64,000 bases of DNA from Thermoascus crustaceus (Eukaryota > Ascomycota > Eurotiomycetes > Eurotiales > Thermoascaceae): positions 2,252,215 through 2,316,214 of the forward strand of contig BCIC01000006.1 in NCBI GenBank assembly GCA_001599835.1. Reading direction: 5' to 3'. The number at the start of each line of letters is the position of its first letter. The stretch's first letter is position 1. The notes under the pieces were generated by a model, which worked only from the letters and a program-made list of their open reading frames with translations, was not told the origin of the DNA and searched no databases. A program made the translations under genes and the position numbers. Shown piece after piece: positions 1-10,500 of the stretch.

Positions 1-147
1 GGCAGGTGGTCAGCAAACAGGAATCGAAAATGTGATCGTATGTAAGTCTCTTTGGCCAGTGCCTCTGGGCAAGGTACTCATAAGTGCCCCATATACCTAT
101 AAATCCGTTTGTATGATAGATGGGCTTTGGACGGCCTGATGACGTGG

Positions 148-851
148 TCAGTGCTTAGAATTGGAGTTCGGCGGAGTGGTAATTGCTGTACCTGTCGTTC
201 CAGACGTGTGGATGATGTAGGCTATTTCATCTTTTGTTTCGTCCCACGTCTTGGTATATGGATAATGAGGTGTGCTTTCGTTGTCCATGAAGTGTTCCAG
301 AGACGGGATAGTGATTATCTCTAGCTCGGGCCGTACAGCAACCAATTCCTTTGCCTTCTCGATTTGTTCGTCGGCGGTAATCAAAAGGTTGCATTGCGTT
401 TGATCGAGAAGGCTCAGAGTGCCCTCAACCGTGACCCGACCGTCTGGGATTAAGAGCTTTGAAAGGGGTCAGCATGGATCTTCCGGCATGTTACCAGTCG
501 TTTAATGGAAAACAGGCTCATCTCTGCTTCATAGTCGTCAGTTGATTTGCAAGAAAAGCATCTCACCCGTCGTCCCGTCTTAATGGCCCCTCCAAGAAGA
601 AAGTAATACCGCGCATCGTTCGGGCCCAGATAAGCTATAGTATGAGTCCGTCCAATACAAAGACGCGCATCCAACCAGTACGCCGCCTTGTTGATGGCCC
701 CAGCCAGCTGCTTCCACGTTATAGTCTTGTATCCAGCTGTCTCCCAATCCGAGCCGGCGTATCGGATCAAAATGACCTCGGGAGTCCGTTCCGCGTTCTC
801 GTCGATTACCTTAACCAGGAGTCTGTTGTGATGCCGAGCGTCTTTTGCCAT
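148..851 (-). pseudogene. NRPS-like adenylation-domain gene, decayed 5' fragment
   Basis: The minus strand encodes the N-terminal part of an adenylate-forming (AMP-binding) domain of the NRPS-like or aminoadipate-reductase-like type. Visible landmarks are an opening with TWKQLAGAINKAAYWLD (about 680-740), a YFLLLGGAIKTG stretch (about 590) and the core P-loop motif YIIHTSGTTG (about 205). The gene is broken. The frame that opens at 851 stops at 450, and similarity resumes in a different frame (LIPDGRVTVEGTLSLLDQTQ, about 390-450) that continues to 148. Just after TSGTTG the reading becomes unrelated and hits a stop, and no later adenylation motif, carrier or reductase domain was found before the window edge. 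An intact protein would be around 1,000 residues, so this is a relic. It could be an end of a once larger biosynthetic locus lying to the left. Family assignment is fairly sure; the original substrate is not known. Confidence 0.75.
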
Positions 852-1553
852 ATTGAATGAATTTCGATTATCTAGCCTGCTATTAGAAATTCGCTCCTCT
901 GAATTGAGAACCTGTGATTTGTGTCCCTTCCTACGGACTCACTGTCAGCTTGGCTCTCTTTATATCATAACTGTCGTGCTTGAATTGCAACTCGACAAAC
1001 AGGGCATTATCAATTCTAGGCAAAAGCGCCACTCTGGAGTGATTAATGTGAACCTCATTAAGGTTGACGTACTCCATGCTTATTCCGTCCATTGGGTCAG
1101 TTGCTCACGCTGCGCAGTACGCTGTCAATCAACCCTTAAATGGAATGTACACAACCGGCTGATGTCAGGTAGGAAACAGACTCGACTCCATAAGAGAGGG
1201 AATCATGGCGCAGGAGGGGTTGTGTAACTGCGTTAGCGATCCTGAAGTCATTTTACTACCGTGGTAGCACTTGAGTAAGCTTCGAATGTCTAGTGCGATC
1301 CGCATAGTGAAGGGCGTCATTCCTAAGTAGTCATGCATGTTGCAGGAATTGAAAGTATATAGACTGTAAGTAAGCTTACGTGAGCTGATATAAACCGAGA
1401 ACCCTTGTTGTCAACTTTCCTACGTAGGTAGGTAGTTGCATAGGTAGGCATATCCGAAATATCCACGTGGACCTCTCACGTCAGCTTGGAATCCTCATCC
1501 TCAGCGTCTAAAAGCTTAATCTTTCAGTCATTTGATCTTCAGTAGAAGGTATG
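852..1553. other. Intergenic, no gene recognised
   Basis: About 700 bp between the adenylation-domain relic and the LINE insertion. No open frame here resembles a protein. It carries TAGGTAGGTA repeats at 1425-1448 of the kind seen in many other intergenic regions of the window. Confidence 0.6.
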
Positions 1554-1566
1554 GATACGGAGTTTT
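1554..1566. repeat. Target-site duplication, left copy
   Basis: The 13-mer GATACGGAGTTTT occurs here and, identically, at 2212-2224. The two copies exactly flank the truncated LINE, as expected for a duplication made by target-primed reverse transcription. Confidence 0.85.
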
Positions 1567-2211
1567 TATTTATTATTATTATTATTATTATAATCAAGTT
1601 TAACGTCCATACCGAGCCTTTCAGCTATGACGGACCCCGATTCTTGGGCAGAAGCCCCTATTAGTCCCTAATCCCGTCTTTGACCATTCTGAGCCTTTTC
1701 CTCGCCCCAGGCCGCCTAGTTGCGTAGGGCTTTTGGGCCTTTATAAGCCCTCCTTGTTGCCAGTATCAGTGTGGGTGTCACCTGCCTACTGCAGGTCACC
1801 CTCCCCTATTATCCTTCTCCCTCACGTTCTGCCTCCTCTAGGGCCGCCAGCCCCCATTCGTCGTCCTTCCGTATCCTCTCGGCTGCCCGAGCTGTTTCCC
1901 CTAAGGGGCATCCAACCGTCGTGTCTGCTAGGAACTGCAGGATGGCCTTGGTGGCCTTAGGGTCTCCTAGTAGCCTTCCCTCTGGGTGACTCTCAGCCGT
2001 TGTTGGCAAAGCCACCCTAGCCTTGGTTAGGGCCCTATAGAGGGCCCTTCGCTGCTTCTGCCGCTCTCTACATTCAAATAGGAGGTGGCAGACAGACTCC
2101 TTTGGGGCCTGGCACCCCTGGCGTGCCTCTGAGTCTCGTACCTGGATCTTCTGCAGATAGGTCCCTATAGCTGCGTGACCAGTTTTGAGCTGGTAGTACC
2201 GACTGGCAATC
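1567..2211 (-). mobile_element. 5'-truncated non-LTR (LINE, Tad1/I-like) retrotransposon, 3' end
   Basis: This 645-bp insertion holds only the 3' end of a LINE. Its minus strand encodes the last 134 or so residues of the reverse transcriptase/RNase H polyprotein, ending at 1809. The protein opens with RYYQLKTGHAAIGTYLQ and continues with a cysteine/histidine stretch (CQAPKESVCHLLFECRERQ), the usual tail of fungal Tad1-like LINE ORF2 proteins. A roughly 240-bp 3' UTR follows, and then a (TAA)n tail, seen on the plus strand as TTATTATTATTA at 1567-1592. The element is bounded by perfect 13-bp direct repeats. The open frame shows no internal stop over this span, so the insertion looks relatively young. 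It was dead on arrival, because the endonuclease and polymerase domains are missing. Confidence 0.85.
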
Positions 2212-2224
2212 GATACGGAGTTTT
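2212..2224. repeat. Target-site duplication, right copy
   Basis: Second copy of GATACGGAGTTTT, immediately outside the truncated 5' end of the LINE. On the minus strand it reads AAAACTCCGTATC directly before the first LINE codon. Confidence 0.85.
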
Positions 2225-3659
2225 CGCTGTGGCCATTATCAAATCGCACGGTATTGCCTATCCTTTATCCTTTTCGGGAGCAAGAGTGGTGACGGTCACA
2301 TCGCACACTGGCATATGCACGTACATGGCGATGATGTACGCATACTGAGAAACCTGGAGATTCTCTATACCTTATATCATTGGTAATGTGATGGCTTATA
2401 TCAAGCCCCGTTTCGTTGTCAGCTCCTGTTTTTCCGAAGGCCCCTAAAATTACCCAGATAGGTATTAGGGTTCAGATGCAGTGGAGAGGTCAATCCGCTG
2501 CAGTTACGTTTCTTCGAGCGCACCTCCATAACTAGCAGGATTCGATAAGTTATACTTGCTACTGCATCAGTTTCTTTAAATTATGTCAGTTTCCCATTCC
2601 TAACAGCTACCTAGGCAGGTAGGTATTAGCATTGAACCAACTTACCTAGGTATCTACACCGCCAAAACATCAACCAAGCCGTCAGCTCTCGTCACTGAAA
2701 CACGACTCCATTGACCTTCCTTTCCAAGTTGCGTAGAACCTTACTGCGTAGGACTGCACTAGCTCACGTGCGCCATAGTCACTCTTTGGAGGACTTGATC
2801 TTTCCGCAGGGACGACAACCCAACGGCCTCGAGCGTACAGTATCTCCAGTTTCATCAAACTCGGGAATATTTATTTCTATCATTAATCGTCATCAGACAT
2901 CCATTTCTTTCTCGTGTTAGGCTTAGAGTATTCCGCAGATAACGCTGGTCCATGGCCCAGAGAACCCGACTAGGCATCTTCCAATGCCATTCTCTGCTCA
3001 AATTTCTAGACATCGTTGGCTGCATACCAAAGAACTCAAGACTTGAAAGGGCTTAGCATTGGCATGACGGGCAAATGAGGAATCGTTCGATATGCAAGAA
3101 AGGTGGATGGCGCGAACCGGCGGGAAGAGCATTGGGCCATTGGGTTTCTTGAACGAGTACCAGGTATCAGCTCGGCTTCTCATGTTATTCTGCATAGTAA
3201 ATCGCACTGTGGCATGTAAAATCCCTGGGTCCATGAGAGAGTCGATGGCTAAGCGCAGATCTCGATGCTGGAACACGGCGCTCTAAGCCAGATCACGTGG
3301 AGATAAGCGGCCCAACGATAGGCGCGACAAAAGGCGTCTTTTCTCTCCGCCTCACCGGTCCCTTATCATCTTCATCCCTCGCGTCTGTCGCTGCATCGCA
3401 TATTGGCAGACTCCCATGCACGCCCTTATGGAATACTCCATCCTGCATCTCTATCCCAAGTCTATCTACAAATCCTCCGTGCCCATAGGGTAGCATCCGT
3501 TGCCAACTCCCCCGGTCCGACATTTTGTGACAGCGCAGAAACATCGACGCATTCCACGTCCTCCCCCTCCCTCTTGCGGGGTTCTGGGGAGATTTTTTCC
3601 TGTATATATTCCTCGCATCTTCTTCGCCAATAGTCGCCTCATAGAGCGCAGTCGCCATC
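2225..3659. other. Intergenic region and upstream region of the IFRD-family gene
   Basis: No convincing gene was seen. Small open frames around 2711-2920 and 2998-3276 lack family resemblance. CCTAGG/TAGGTA motifs lie at 2609-2655. The last 350 bp are probably the promoter and 5' leader of the gene starting at 3660, with a TATATATT stretch at 3603-3610 about 50 bp before its ATG. Confidence 0.5.
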
Positions 3660-5248
3660 ATGCACGACCTTCGTCGCCAGGCCCTCGAGAGCGGCAAGAC
3701 CATCTCGCGCAAGGCCCAGTCCCGCGAGGCTTCGCGCGCAACCTCTCGCGCAAGCTCTGCGCAGAATTCGCGCCCCTCCTCTCGCAATGCCAGCAGACAT
3801 GCCTCCGAGGATGATGAGGTCGGAAGTCAGAGCGACACTTGGAGGTGAGCTTTTTTCGTCCTTTTTTCATTTTGCGTTTCTCGGAGTTTGGATAGCCGTT
3901 CCGCAAGCTCCAGCTCCCCGGGATGATGTCACTGCCACCCCATGGCCAGAGAAAATTTTGAACATCACAACTGATTGTTTCAACGCGCAGTGCTGCTTCC
4001 CTGGATGACTTGGCAGATAATCCAGAGGTAGATAACGAAGAATGGGCACAAGAACTCGGAGACCGCATCCAGGAGCTCCTGGATCGCAAGCGCAGCAGTG
4101 TTCAGGGCCGCGAGGAGTCCCTGTCTGCCTACTGCCGCCTCTCGAAATTCCACTATGTCGAGGAGGAGATTAGAAGTAAGATTCAGGATCTGCTGGGTGC
4201 TTTCACCCGCAGCATCAAGTACCAGACCAGCGTGCGCGAGACGACGCTCGCCCTGAGGGCGCTCGAGCTCCTTGCCATCACCGCGTACGACAACACCATC
4301 TACGAGAATGTCGAGCCGCTGCTCACGCGGACCATTCGAGACTCGACCTCGAACATCGTCAAGGCCGCGGCTATCCACTGTCTTGGCGCATGCACATACT
4401 TCGGAGGGGCCGGAGAAGACGGCTTTTTTGACCAGATGAACTTCTTCCTCGACATTGTCGCATCTGACGGCCATTCCATCGACGCGCCCGACGACGCGGG
4501 CAGCGTGACTGCAGCCCTGCAGGAATGGGGCTTCCTCGCTACTGAGATCGAGGATCTGGAGAACGAAAGCGAAGATGCAGTCGGCATCTTCATCGACCAG
4601 CTCGACAGCGGCGAGTCAAGTGTCCAGATCGCAGCAGGCGAGAACATCGCCCTGCTCTACGAGAAGAGCTACACGCCGCAGGAAGACGACGAAGACGTTG
4701 ACGAGGAGGAAGACCAGTCCGACCTGGATTCATCTGTTCTGTCGGTCGACGGCGAGGACGGCGACGGCCCACGGCTGGTCAAGCGCTACAACGCCTACCA
4801 CAACACCCCGGAACTCCTACGCCAGCTCCAATCCCTCGCCACCGTCTCCGGCAAACGCATCAACAAGCGCGACAAGAAGTCCCTGCACACCAACTTCGCC
4901 TCCATTCTCACGACGGTCGAGAACCCCCGCCGGGGACCCATGTACAGCACCGCCATCGACCAGGACACCAACCGCCACTACGGCAGCAAGTACACCGTCC
5001 GGATCGGCCGCGAAGGCGTCATGAGCATTGATCGCTGGTGGAAGTGGATCCGGCTCGCGGCCCTGCGACGGATCCTCCAGGGCGGCTTCGCGGAGCACTA
5101 CTACCAGGGCAACCGCGCCGTCCTGAACAGCCTGCCCATCATGATGCGCGAGTCGTCGCAGCAGGCTGATCGTCTGGCCGCCAGGAAGGCTGCCAGGGCG
5201 AGAAGCAGCGCTATCAGATGGGGGTCTGAAGAACATGATGAAATATAA
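3660..5248 (+). CDS. IFRD (interferon-related developmental regulator) family protein
   Basis: Two exons, 3660-3844 and 3991-5248, are joined across a 146-bp intron (GTGAGC...GCGCAG) and give a 480-residue protein. The first exon is a Ser/Arg-rich leader (SRASSAQNSRPSSRNASRHA). From about residue 70 it matches the IFRD N-terminal armadillo-like helical region, with YCRLSKFHYVEEEI, then RETTLALRALELLAIT, then AAIHCLGACTYFGG. An acidic segment (EDDEDVDEEEDQSDLD) is followed by an IFRD-like C-terminal part, including IGREGVMSIDRWWKW and a following HYYQGNRAVLN. Human IFRD1/IFRD2 have been linked to transcriptional co-regulation and to binding of inactive ribosomes. Which role the fungal protein has cannot be told from sequence. 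The ATG at 3660 is chosen because it is the first in frame and follows a TATA-like stretch. The family call is strong. Confidence 0.88.
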
Positions 5249-6646
5249 ATAGACCACACAAGACTAGGCGGGTCGATCTATCTACAGCGTCCGGTGGACG
5301 TTTCGACCTACATACATTGACTTGGACGACAATTAGAACGATATACCATATACTGATAAACTGACGGAGGACTTTCAACAAGACGATCATTACAGCATGA
5401 ACAAATAAGATGGGCAAATGGATAAACAGTTAAATACACCCCTTGGAGTTGGCTGAATCAGTTGTTTTGTTGCACCGTTTCTGTTGATTAGTTTGTTGGT
5501 TAGCCTCCTGCTACTTTTATACCGCACACTACCTATGTACGTACTTCACTTCCCAAAACAAAAGAGGCCTCTGTCGTCATCATCATCATCACCACCACTC
5601 ATGCCCATGCCAGTTTAGTTGCTGAACAGAACAACTGAAATCAGGCAGTGGTAGTGGCACTGGCACTGGCTAATAATCCTCATATTATATGACAGTTTTG
5701 TATCTATTGGAAAGAAAGAAAGAATGTCTACACTCCTGAGCAGAGCTGCCGAGTCCTGTACGCACTGTATCCTGTACCCTGCACCTAAATAATAGAATAG
5801 AAAAAGGACAGACACACACGCACAAAGACACGCAGAAGTATGTATACATTGCATGTATGTATATAAATTGATTTGATTTGATTTAGATTATATCACACCA
5901 GACCAGAATGGAGTTATTCAGAATGGGACTTTTTTTTTTTAATTTTTCCCTGCCCTGACATAAATTAGGTAGGTAGTATCGACAAGTTTATATAACTCAA
6001 ACACAAACAACAACTGCAACACTGGGTTCAGCAAGGTAAGGAAGGCTAGGAAAGTATACATATCAGAACTAAGTATCTGTTATCTTTGTCTTTATCTCTT
6101 CCTTCCCCGTCTAGGAATATCTATCTATCTAGTAGACTAGGTAAATATATACTACCAACATTAGGTAGTCAGCTATAAGGCCATCTATGTATGTCTGTAC
6201 ACTATACAGCGTATTAACCACTTTCTCACGTTCTCACACAGCGCAGAACACAGCTAGCACAATACAATGGAATCGATAAATAAACAGCCGCGGTATGCAG
6301 TGCAATGGAAATAAAATCCACGCATGCATGCAGGTATGCTATGCGATGAGGCAGGACAGGGACAAGGAAACTACCTAGGTGCCTAACTAATAATCAGACA
6401 GATGCTGCTATGCTATGCAATAAATGCAATATGCAATACAAGGAAAATGCGAAAACGAAAGATGCAATGCAGTACAATGTAATAGTTGTATATACAATAC
6501 ACACAGACAGAACAGAGTAGAGGAGAGCACTTATGATGAATAAGGAAGTGAAGCCGCAGCACTTCAAGCTGTGCTGCATACCTCTCCAACTACAGACACC
6601 CCGGTTTTGTTTCCTCCAAAAATCAAGATGACAAGTCCAGTGTTAC
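5249..6646. other. Intergenic, AT-rich, convergent 3' ends
   Basis: A 1.4-kb region between the 3' ends of the IFRD-family gene (plus) and the oxysterol-binding protein gene (minus). It probably holds both 3' UTRs. It contains a short TCATCATCATCATC run near 5577, a T-run at 5931-5940 and TAGGTA motifs at 5966-5977 and 6371-6380. No coding similarity was seen. Confidence 0.6.
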
Positions 6647-9600
6647 TCATTTAAAGACATTCACCACACCACCCCACTCGCCGCGAGCGCGCTCCTCCCA
6701 GTATCCATCCTTGCCCGTCTTCAACCGCCACACGACCTCCTCGCCGTCCGCGGCGCCGTCCCCGACGCGCGTGAACCACCGCGGCTTCCACGTCTCGCCG
6801 CGGTCCTCCAACTCGCGACGCCGCGTGCGCTGCTTCTCCTCCAGCTGCACCTTGAGCTCCTCGGCGCGGTCGAGGTCGCCGTCCTCGAGGGCGCGCTGGT
6901 CCGGACGCAGACGCGAGTCCGTCGGTGGCAGCTTGCCCTGCTCGATTGGGGTGATCTCGTTCAGGGCCGCGGCGAAGGTGGTCAGGCCGTAGTGTTTGGG
7001 GGCGTGGTCGACCAAGGGGCCGGCGGACCAGATAGTCTTGTTGGTGCTGGAGCCGTTCTCGGTCAGCTGGAGCGTGGCGGTCCAGGTGCCGCTCAGGCCG
7101 AGCGGGAGTTCGTCGCCGTGCGAGTTGTAGGCTTTGACGGTGACTTCTTCGCTGCGGCCGGAGAACATGCCTCCCGTCTTGAACGTGGTGACGGTCTTCT
7201 GGCCCGTCGTCTCGTTCAGGACGGACATCTCGCCCACCGGCTCGACGTACTTTTCTCCCGCGATGATGTTGCGCAGGAACGACGTCGCCGTGCTCCAGCT
7301 GTACCGCTCGCCGCTGGGGTGCAGGATCAGCCGGATCTTGCCCTCGGTGATGATCTCCGCCGACTTGCCCCAGAACTTCTGCGTCGGCATGGGTGACTGC
7401 GTGATGCTCCAGTCCTTGGTGTCCGCCTGGTACGCCAGCTGCACCGGGCGGTGCGACACCTTCTCCGCGATGAAGCGGAACCCGCGGTCCTCGCGGACCA
7501 GCTCGTACGTCTCGCCGAGCATGGGGTTGAACGGCTTGCGGATCGAGCGCTCCTTGACCCGGTTGTTCGACAGCGGGGAGAGCGCAAACGCCGTGACGTA
7601 GATCAGACGCTCCAGGCTGTCGGTCGCGCTGGCCGCCTTGTCCAGCAGGGTCGAGTATTCCAGAGTCTCGGCCGCCCTCTGCAACAGAGACAATGGCTCG
7701 TTGGACGACACCGGCATCGAGATCTGCGACAGATCCTTGCCGACGTTCTTCCGCAGGAAACCGATCAGGCTGGGCGGCATGACCGTAGGGGGCGGTATGT
7801 TCGTCCGGCGCTTCACGGCACTCAGGGGCAGAGGTGTCAAAGACCTGGGTTTGGCAGGGAACAGCGACGAGGAACTGTCGAGCCGCAAGCCATTGCGGCC
7901 GAAACTTTCGTCCTCGTCCACCTCGCTGCCGGACTCGTCATCCACGACCTCCTCCTCTTCAGGCTTCCTGGCCTCGTCGTCGCTGTCATGCTGGATGGTC
8001 AACAGCGGCGACACCTGGCCTCCGTCCGTGGCATCAAAGAACTCCTGCGACATATCCGACTCCATACTCAGCCGGGACTGGACCGACAGCCGCGCCGACA
8101 GCCGTGCGGATTTGTTGTTCCGCCGCTGCTTGCTCTCCGCGATCAGCGCCGAAAACTCCGCAACCACATTGTCTAGGTCGCGGAGCACGGCCATCAGATT
8201 TTCGTGGATCTCTTCATGATGATCAGGATGGCTCGCCACGCTTTTCGGTTTTTTCTCGCTCATGATGGATGCGGTATCGCCGCCGGCGGTGGGCGGGGGA
8301 ACCAGCTGGTCAACGCCATCCCGCTTGGGGGGCGCCCGGGGGTTGGGGTTCTGCCTCCGCTTCCAGAACGAGCGCTTCTCCTTGTGGTCGAAGTAGTCCT
8401 CGTTGCCGTTTCCCTCGACGGGACTGGGGTGAGGACTCGGCGAGCGGCCGCGGCGCTCTGCTCCTGGCGTCGTCACGGGGGCCGGGGTGATGTACTTGGG
8501 ATCAGTGTCCTTGGCCAGCCGGCGTATGGCGTCACGGGTGCCGGACACCTTGCCCACCAGGCTCTCGACCTGGGCCCATTCGCGGTCGTCCGCCGGGGTG
8601 CTGAAGCCCCCCTTGTGCGACGTGTGCGTCGGGACGACTTGGAGGTGGTCGGACTGCTGGTCGTCCGCGGGTTGCTGCTGCTGCTGCTGCTGCTTGGAGT
8701 TGGACGCCTTCTCGAGCGCCCGTTTCCACGACTCGAAGTCCTGGTCATTGCTCGCCCGCAGATGCCAGATCTCTGCACCGGAGTCGATGGAGATCTCCCG
8801 CGTCTCCGCATTGGCGGCCACCGCGGCCAAGGAGAGCGGGATGGCACCACGCAGGGCGGACGAGTTGCGGTCATGGTAGTAGGACAGCGTAGAGGACGTA
8901 AAGTCGAGCGAGAAGAACCGCCTCGCCCAGCCCTGGTGACGCTTCCGCCGCCGCTTCTGCAGCACACCGGTATGGACGGTGGTCGGGAAGCTGTTGGCCG
9001 ACCCCGAGCTCCCGGGAGGCCCTCCTCCCTTCGTGTTCGACCGTCCGCGTGTCGGCTGCCTGGGGAGGGATTCGGTCGAGTCAGCGGCCCCGACGGGCTT
9101 AAGGCTGGGCGACCCACGACGGGCGCCTGCTGCACCGCCTCCCCCGGGGTTCATCCCCGCGAGGGCCTGGGAGTGATGGACCTGGTGGCCCGAGTGCGGA
9201 GGCATTCCCGTCGGGTAGGTCAGCAGCACGAAGGTGGCGGTCTTGGAGATCTGCTTGGAGAAGGTGTTGTCGAAGACGAGGGCGTAGTCACCCCCCTCGT
9301 GGGGCGGGACGTCGTAGGTGCCCTGGGAGATCTTGTCGGCGTCGCATCTCCCGATCCACTGGATGGGCTTGAGCCCGATGGCCTTGAGCTTCTCGATGAC
9401 GATGGACGCATTCTGGCGCGGGTTGGCCAGGGGGTCTTGTTGCTCTCCGGAGTCAGCGGTGCTGTGGGCGTCGGCGGACTGCTGGGCCCTCTGGCCGGGG
9501 TGCTTGAAGATGCCGAAGTTGAGGGAGCGCTTGTGGGGGAGGATGCTCCAGGAGATGGTGTGTTCGGCCTTGACATTGATCCATCGGACGAGATAGGACT

Positions 9601-9712
9601 GTGGTGAATTGCCTGGTGTCAGCTCTGCTGGCCTTATTCCATGTATCCCTCACCCTCTCTCCCTCAGCGGACGTACTTTGCTATGGACCTCGAGCTCTTC
9701 CATGCCCGCCAT
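6647..9712 (-). CDS. osh3: Oxysterol-binding protein, Osh3 type (GOLD-PH-FFAT-ORD)
   Basis: Exons 9712-9677 (12 codons, MAGMEELEVHSK) and 9598-6647 are separated by a 78-bp intron (GTACGT...CACAG). The 995-residue product is close to yeast Osh3 in length and order. An N-terminal GOLD-like domain (SYLVRWINVKAEHTISWSIL onward, about residues 13-145) is followed by a PH domain (about 218-315), a run of eight glutamines, a FFAT-type motif EFFDATDG near residue 530 in an acidic/Ser-rich setting, and the oxysterol-binding domain (about 640-995). Osh3-like proteins carry sterol or PI4P at ER-plasma membrane contacts. The FFAT motif would tether the protein to VAP proteins of the ER. The family signature usually written EQVSHHPP reads EKVSHRPV here (about residue 720), so the second histidine is replaced, which suggests altered lipid binding. 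ATG 9712 sits in a good context (GCCATGG); an in-frame ATG also occurs at 9703. Confidence 0.92.
8673..8693. repeat. Trinucleotide repeat (TGC)7 coding for polyglutamine
   Basis: Seven TGC units on the plus strand, flanked by TTG codons, are CAG/CAA on the coding strand and specify eight glutamines just after the PH domain of the Osh3-type protein. Its length is likely to vary between strains. Confidence 0.85.
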
Positions 9713-10500
9713 GGCTGCGGGAGATGAGTCGACGCGGGGCCCGGGAGCGACAGCAAGGAATTGCCGTTGGCCTGGGATTGTGAGTGAGATGGGATGGATG
9801 GAGGAGAGAGACAGACGATGTCTATGTATAGGAGGCAGCGCTGGCCAGAGCTGCCGACGGCGTTCGCGTAAGCCGCGCCGAGGCTCCAGCGCCGATCACG
9901 ACGGCGCAGCCTGTAGTCTCAACCAAGAGGCTGGAGGCAGATCTAGAATGTAGCAAAAGACCATGGAGAGAGATGATGAGGGAAAAGAAAAATAACAAGA
10001 AAAAGGAAGAAGAAAAGAAAAGGGGAGAAAAGGTACAGAGATAGGGTGGCGTACGAGGTGAGCTTTTTACCCGATACGGCTTCCACCTGCTTCCGGCCAG
10101 GCTTTTCAGTGCGCAACATGCACTACTCAGACCGTTCTCGATAGTTTATGCATTTGTCCTGCTCTTCTCTCTAGACTCTTCTACGTCTACAGATCTAAAG
10201 TATATACAGTATGTGTGGCAAGGATACCGGAACACATGCACAACAGACTACAAATCGTAAGAAAGCTATGATATTCCTCAATTACAGATGAAATGCAGGT
10301 GTATAGTTCACAGTCATCATGCTCCGCTCCGCTGTATGAAATGATCCGCCAACATGTATCGCAGGTGAAATAAACAAAATCAAAAAAAAAAAGAAAAAGA
10401 AAATAGTGGAGACAGTATAATAATGAAACAAAGCCCATGCCATGCCCGTGCTGCAACATCCAGAGACAAGCAAGATACAGGCAGGATGAAAAGCACCTCT
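9713..10500. other. Upstream region of osh3 and 3' UTR of spt6
   Basis: No gene was recognised. The osh3 leader and promoter lie next to 9712. The part near 10187-10500 is probably the spt6 3' UTR and includes an A-rich stretch at 10376-10402. Confidence 0.6.

Noticed and set aside
4575..5024. 149-codon Ser/Thr-rich frame within the IFRD gene
   Set aside because: It is a shifted frame of the same exon with extreme Ser/Thr/Arg bias.
8204..9607. 467-codon plus-strand frame across the osh3 gene
   Set aside because: It is antisense to a well-supported oxysterol-binding protein in GC-rich DNA, has low-complexity composition and no family resemblance.
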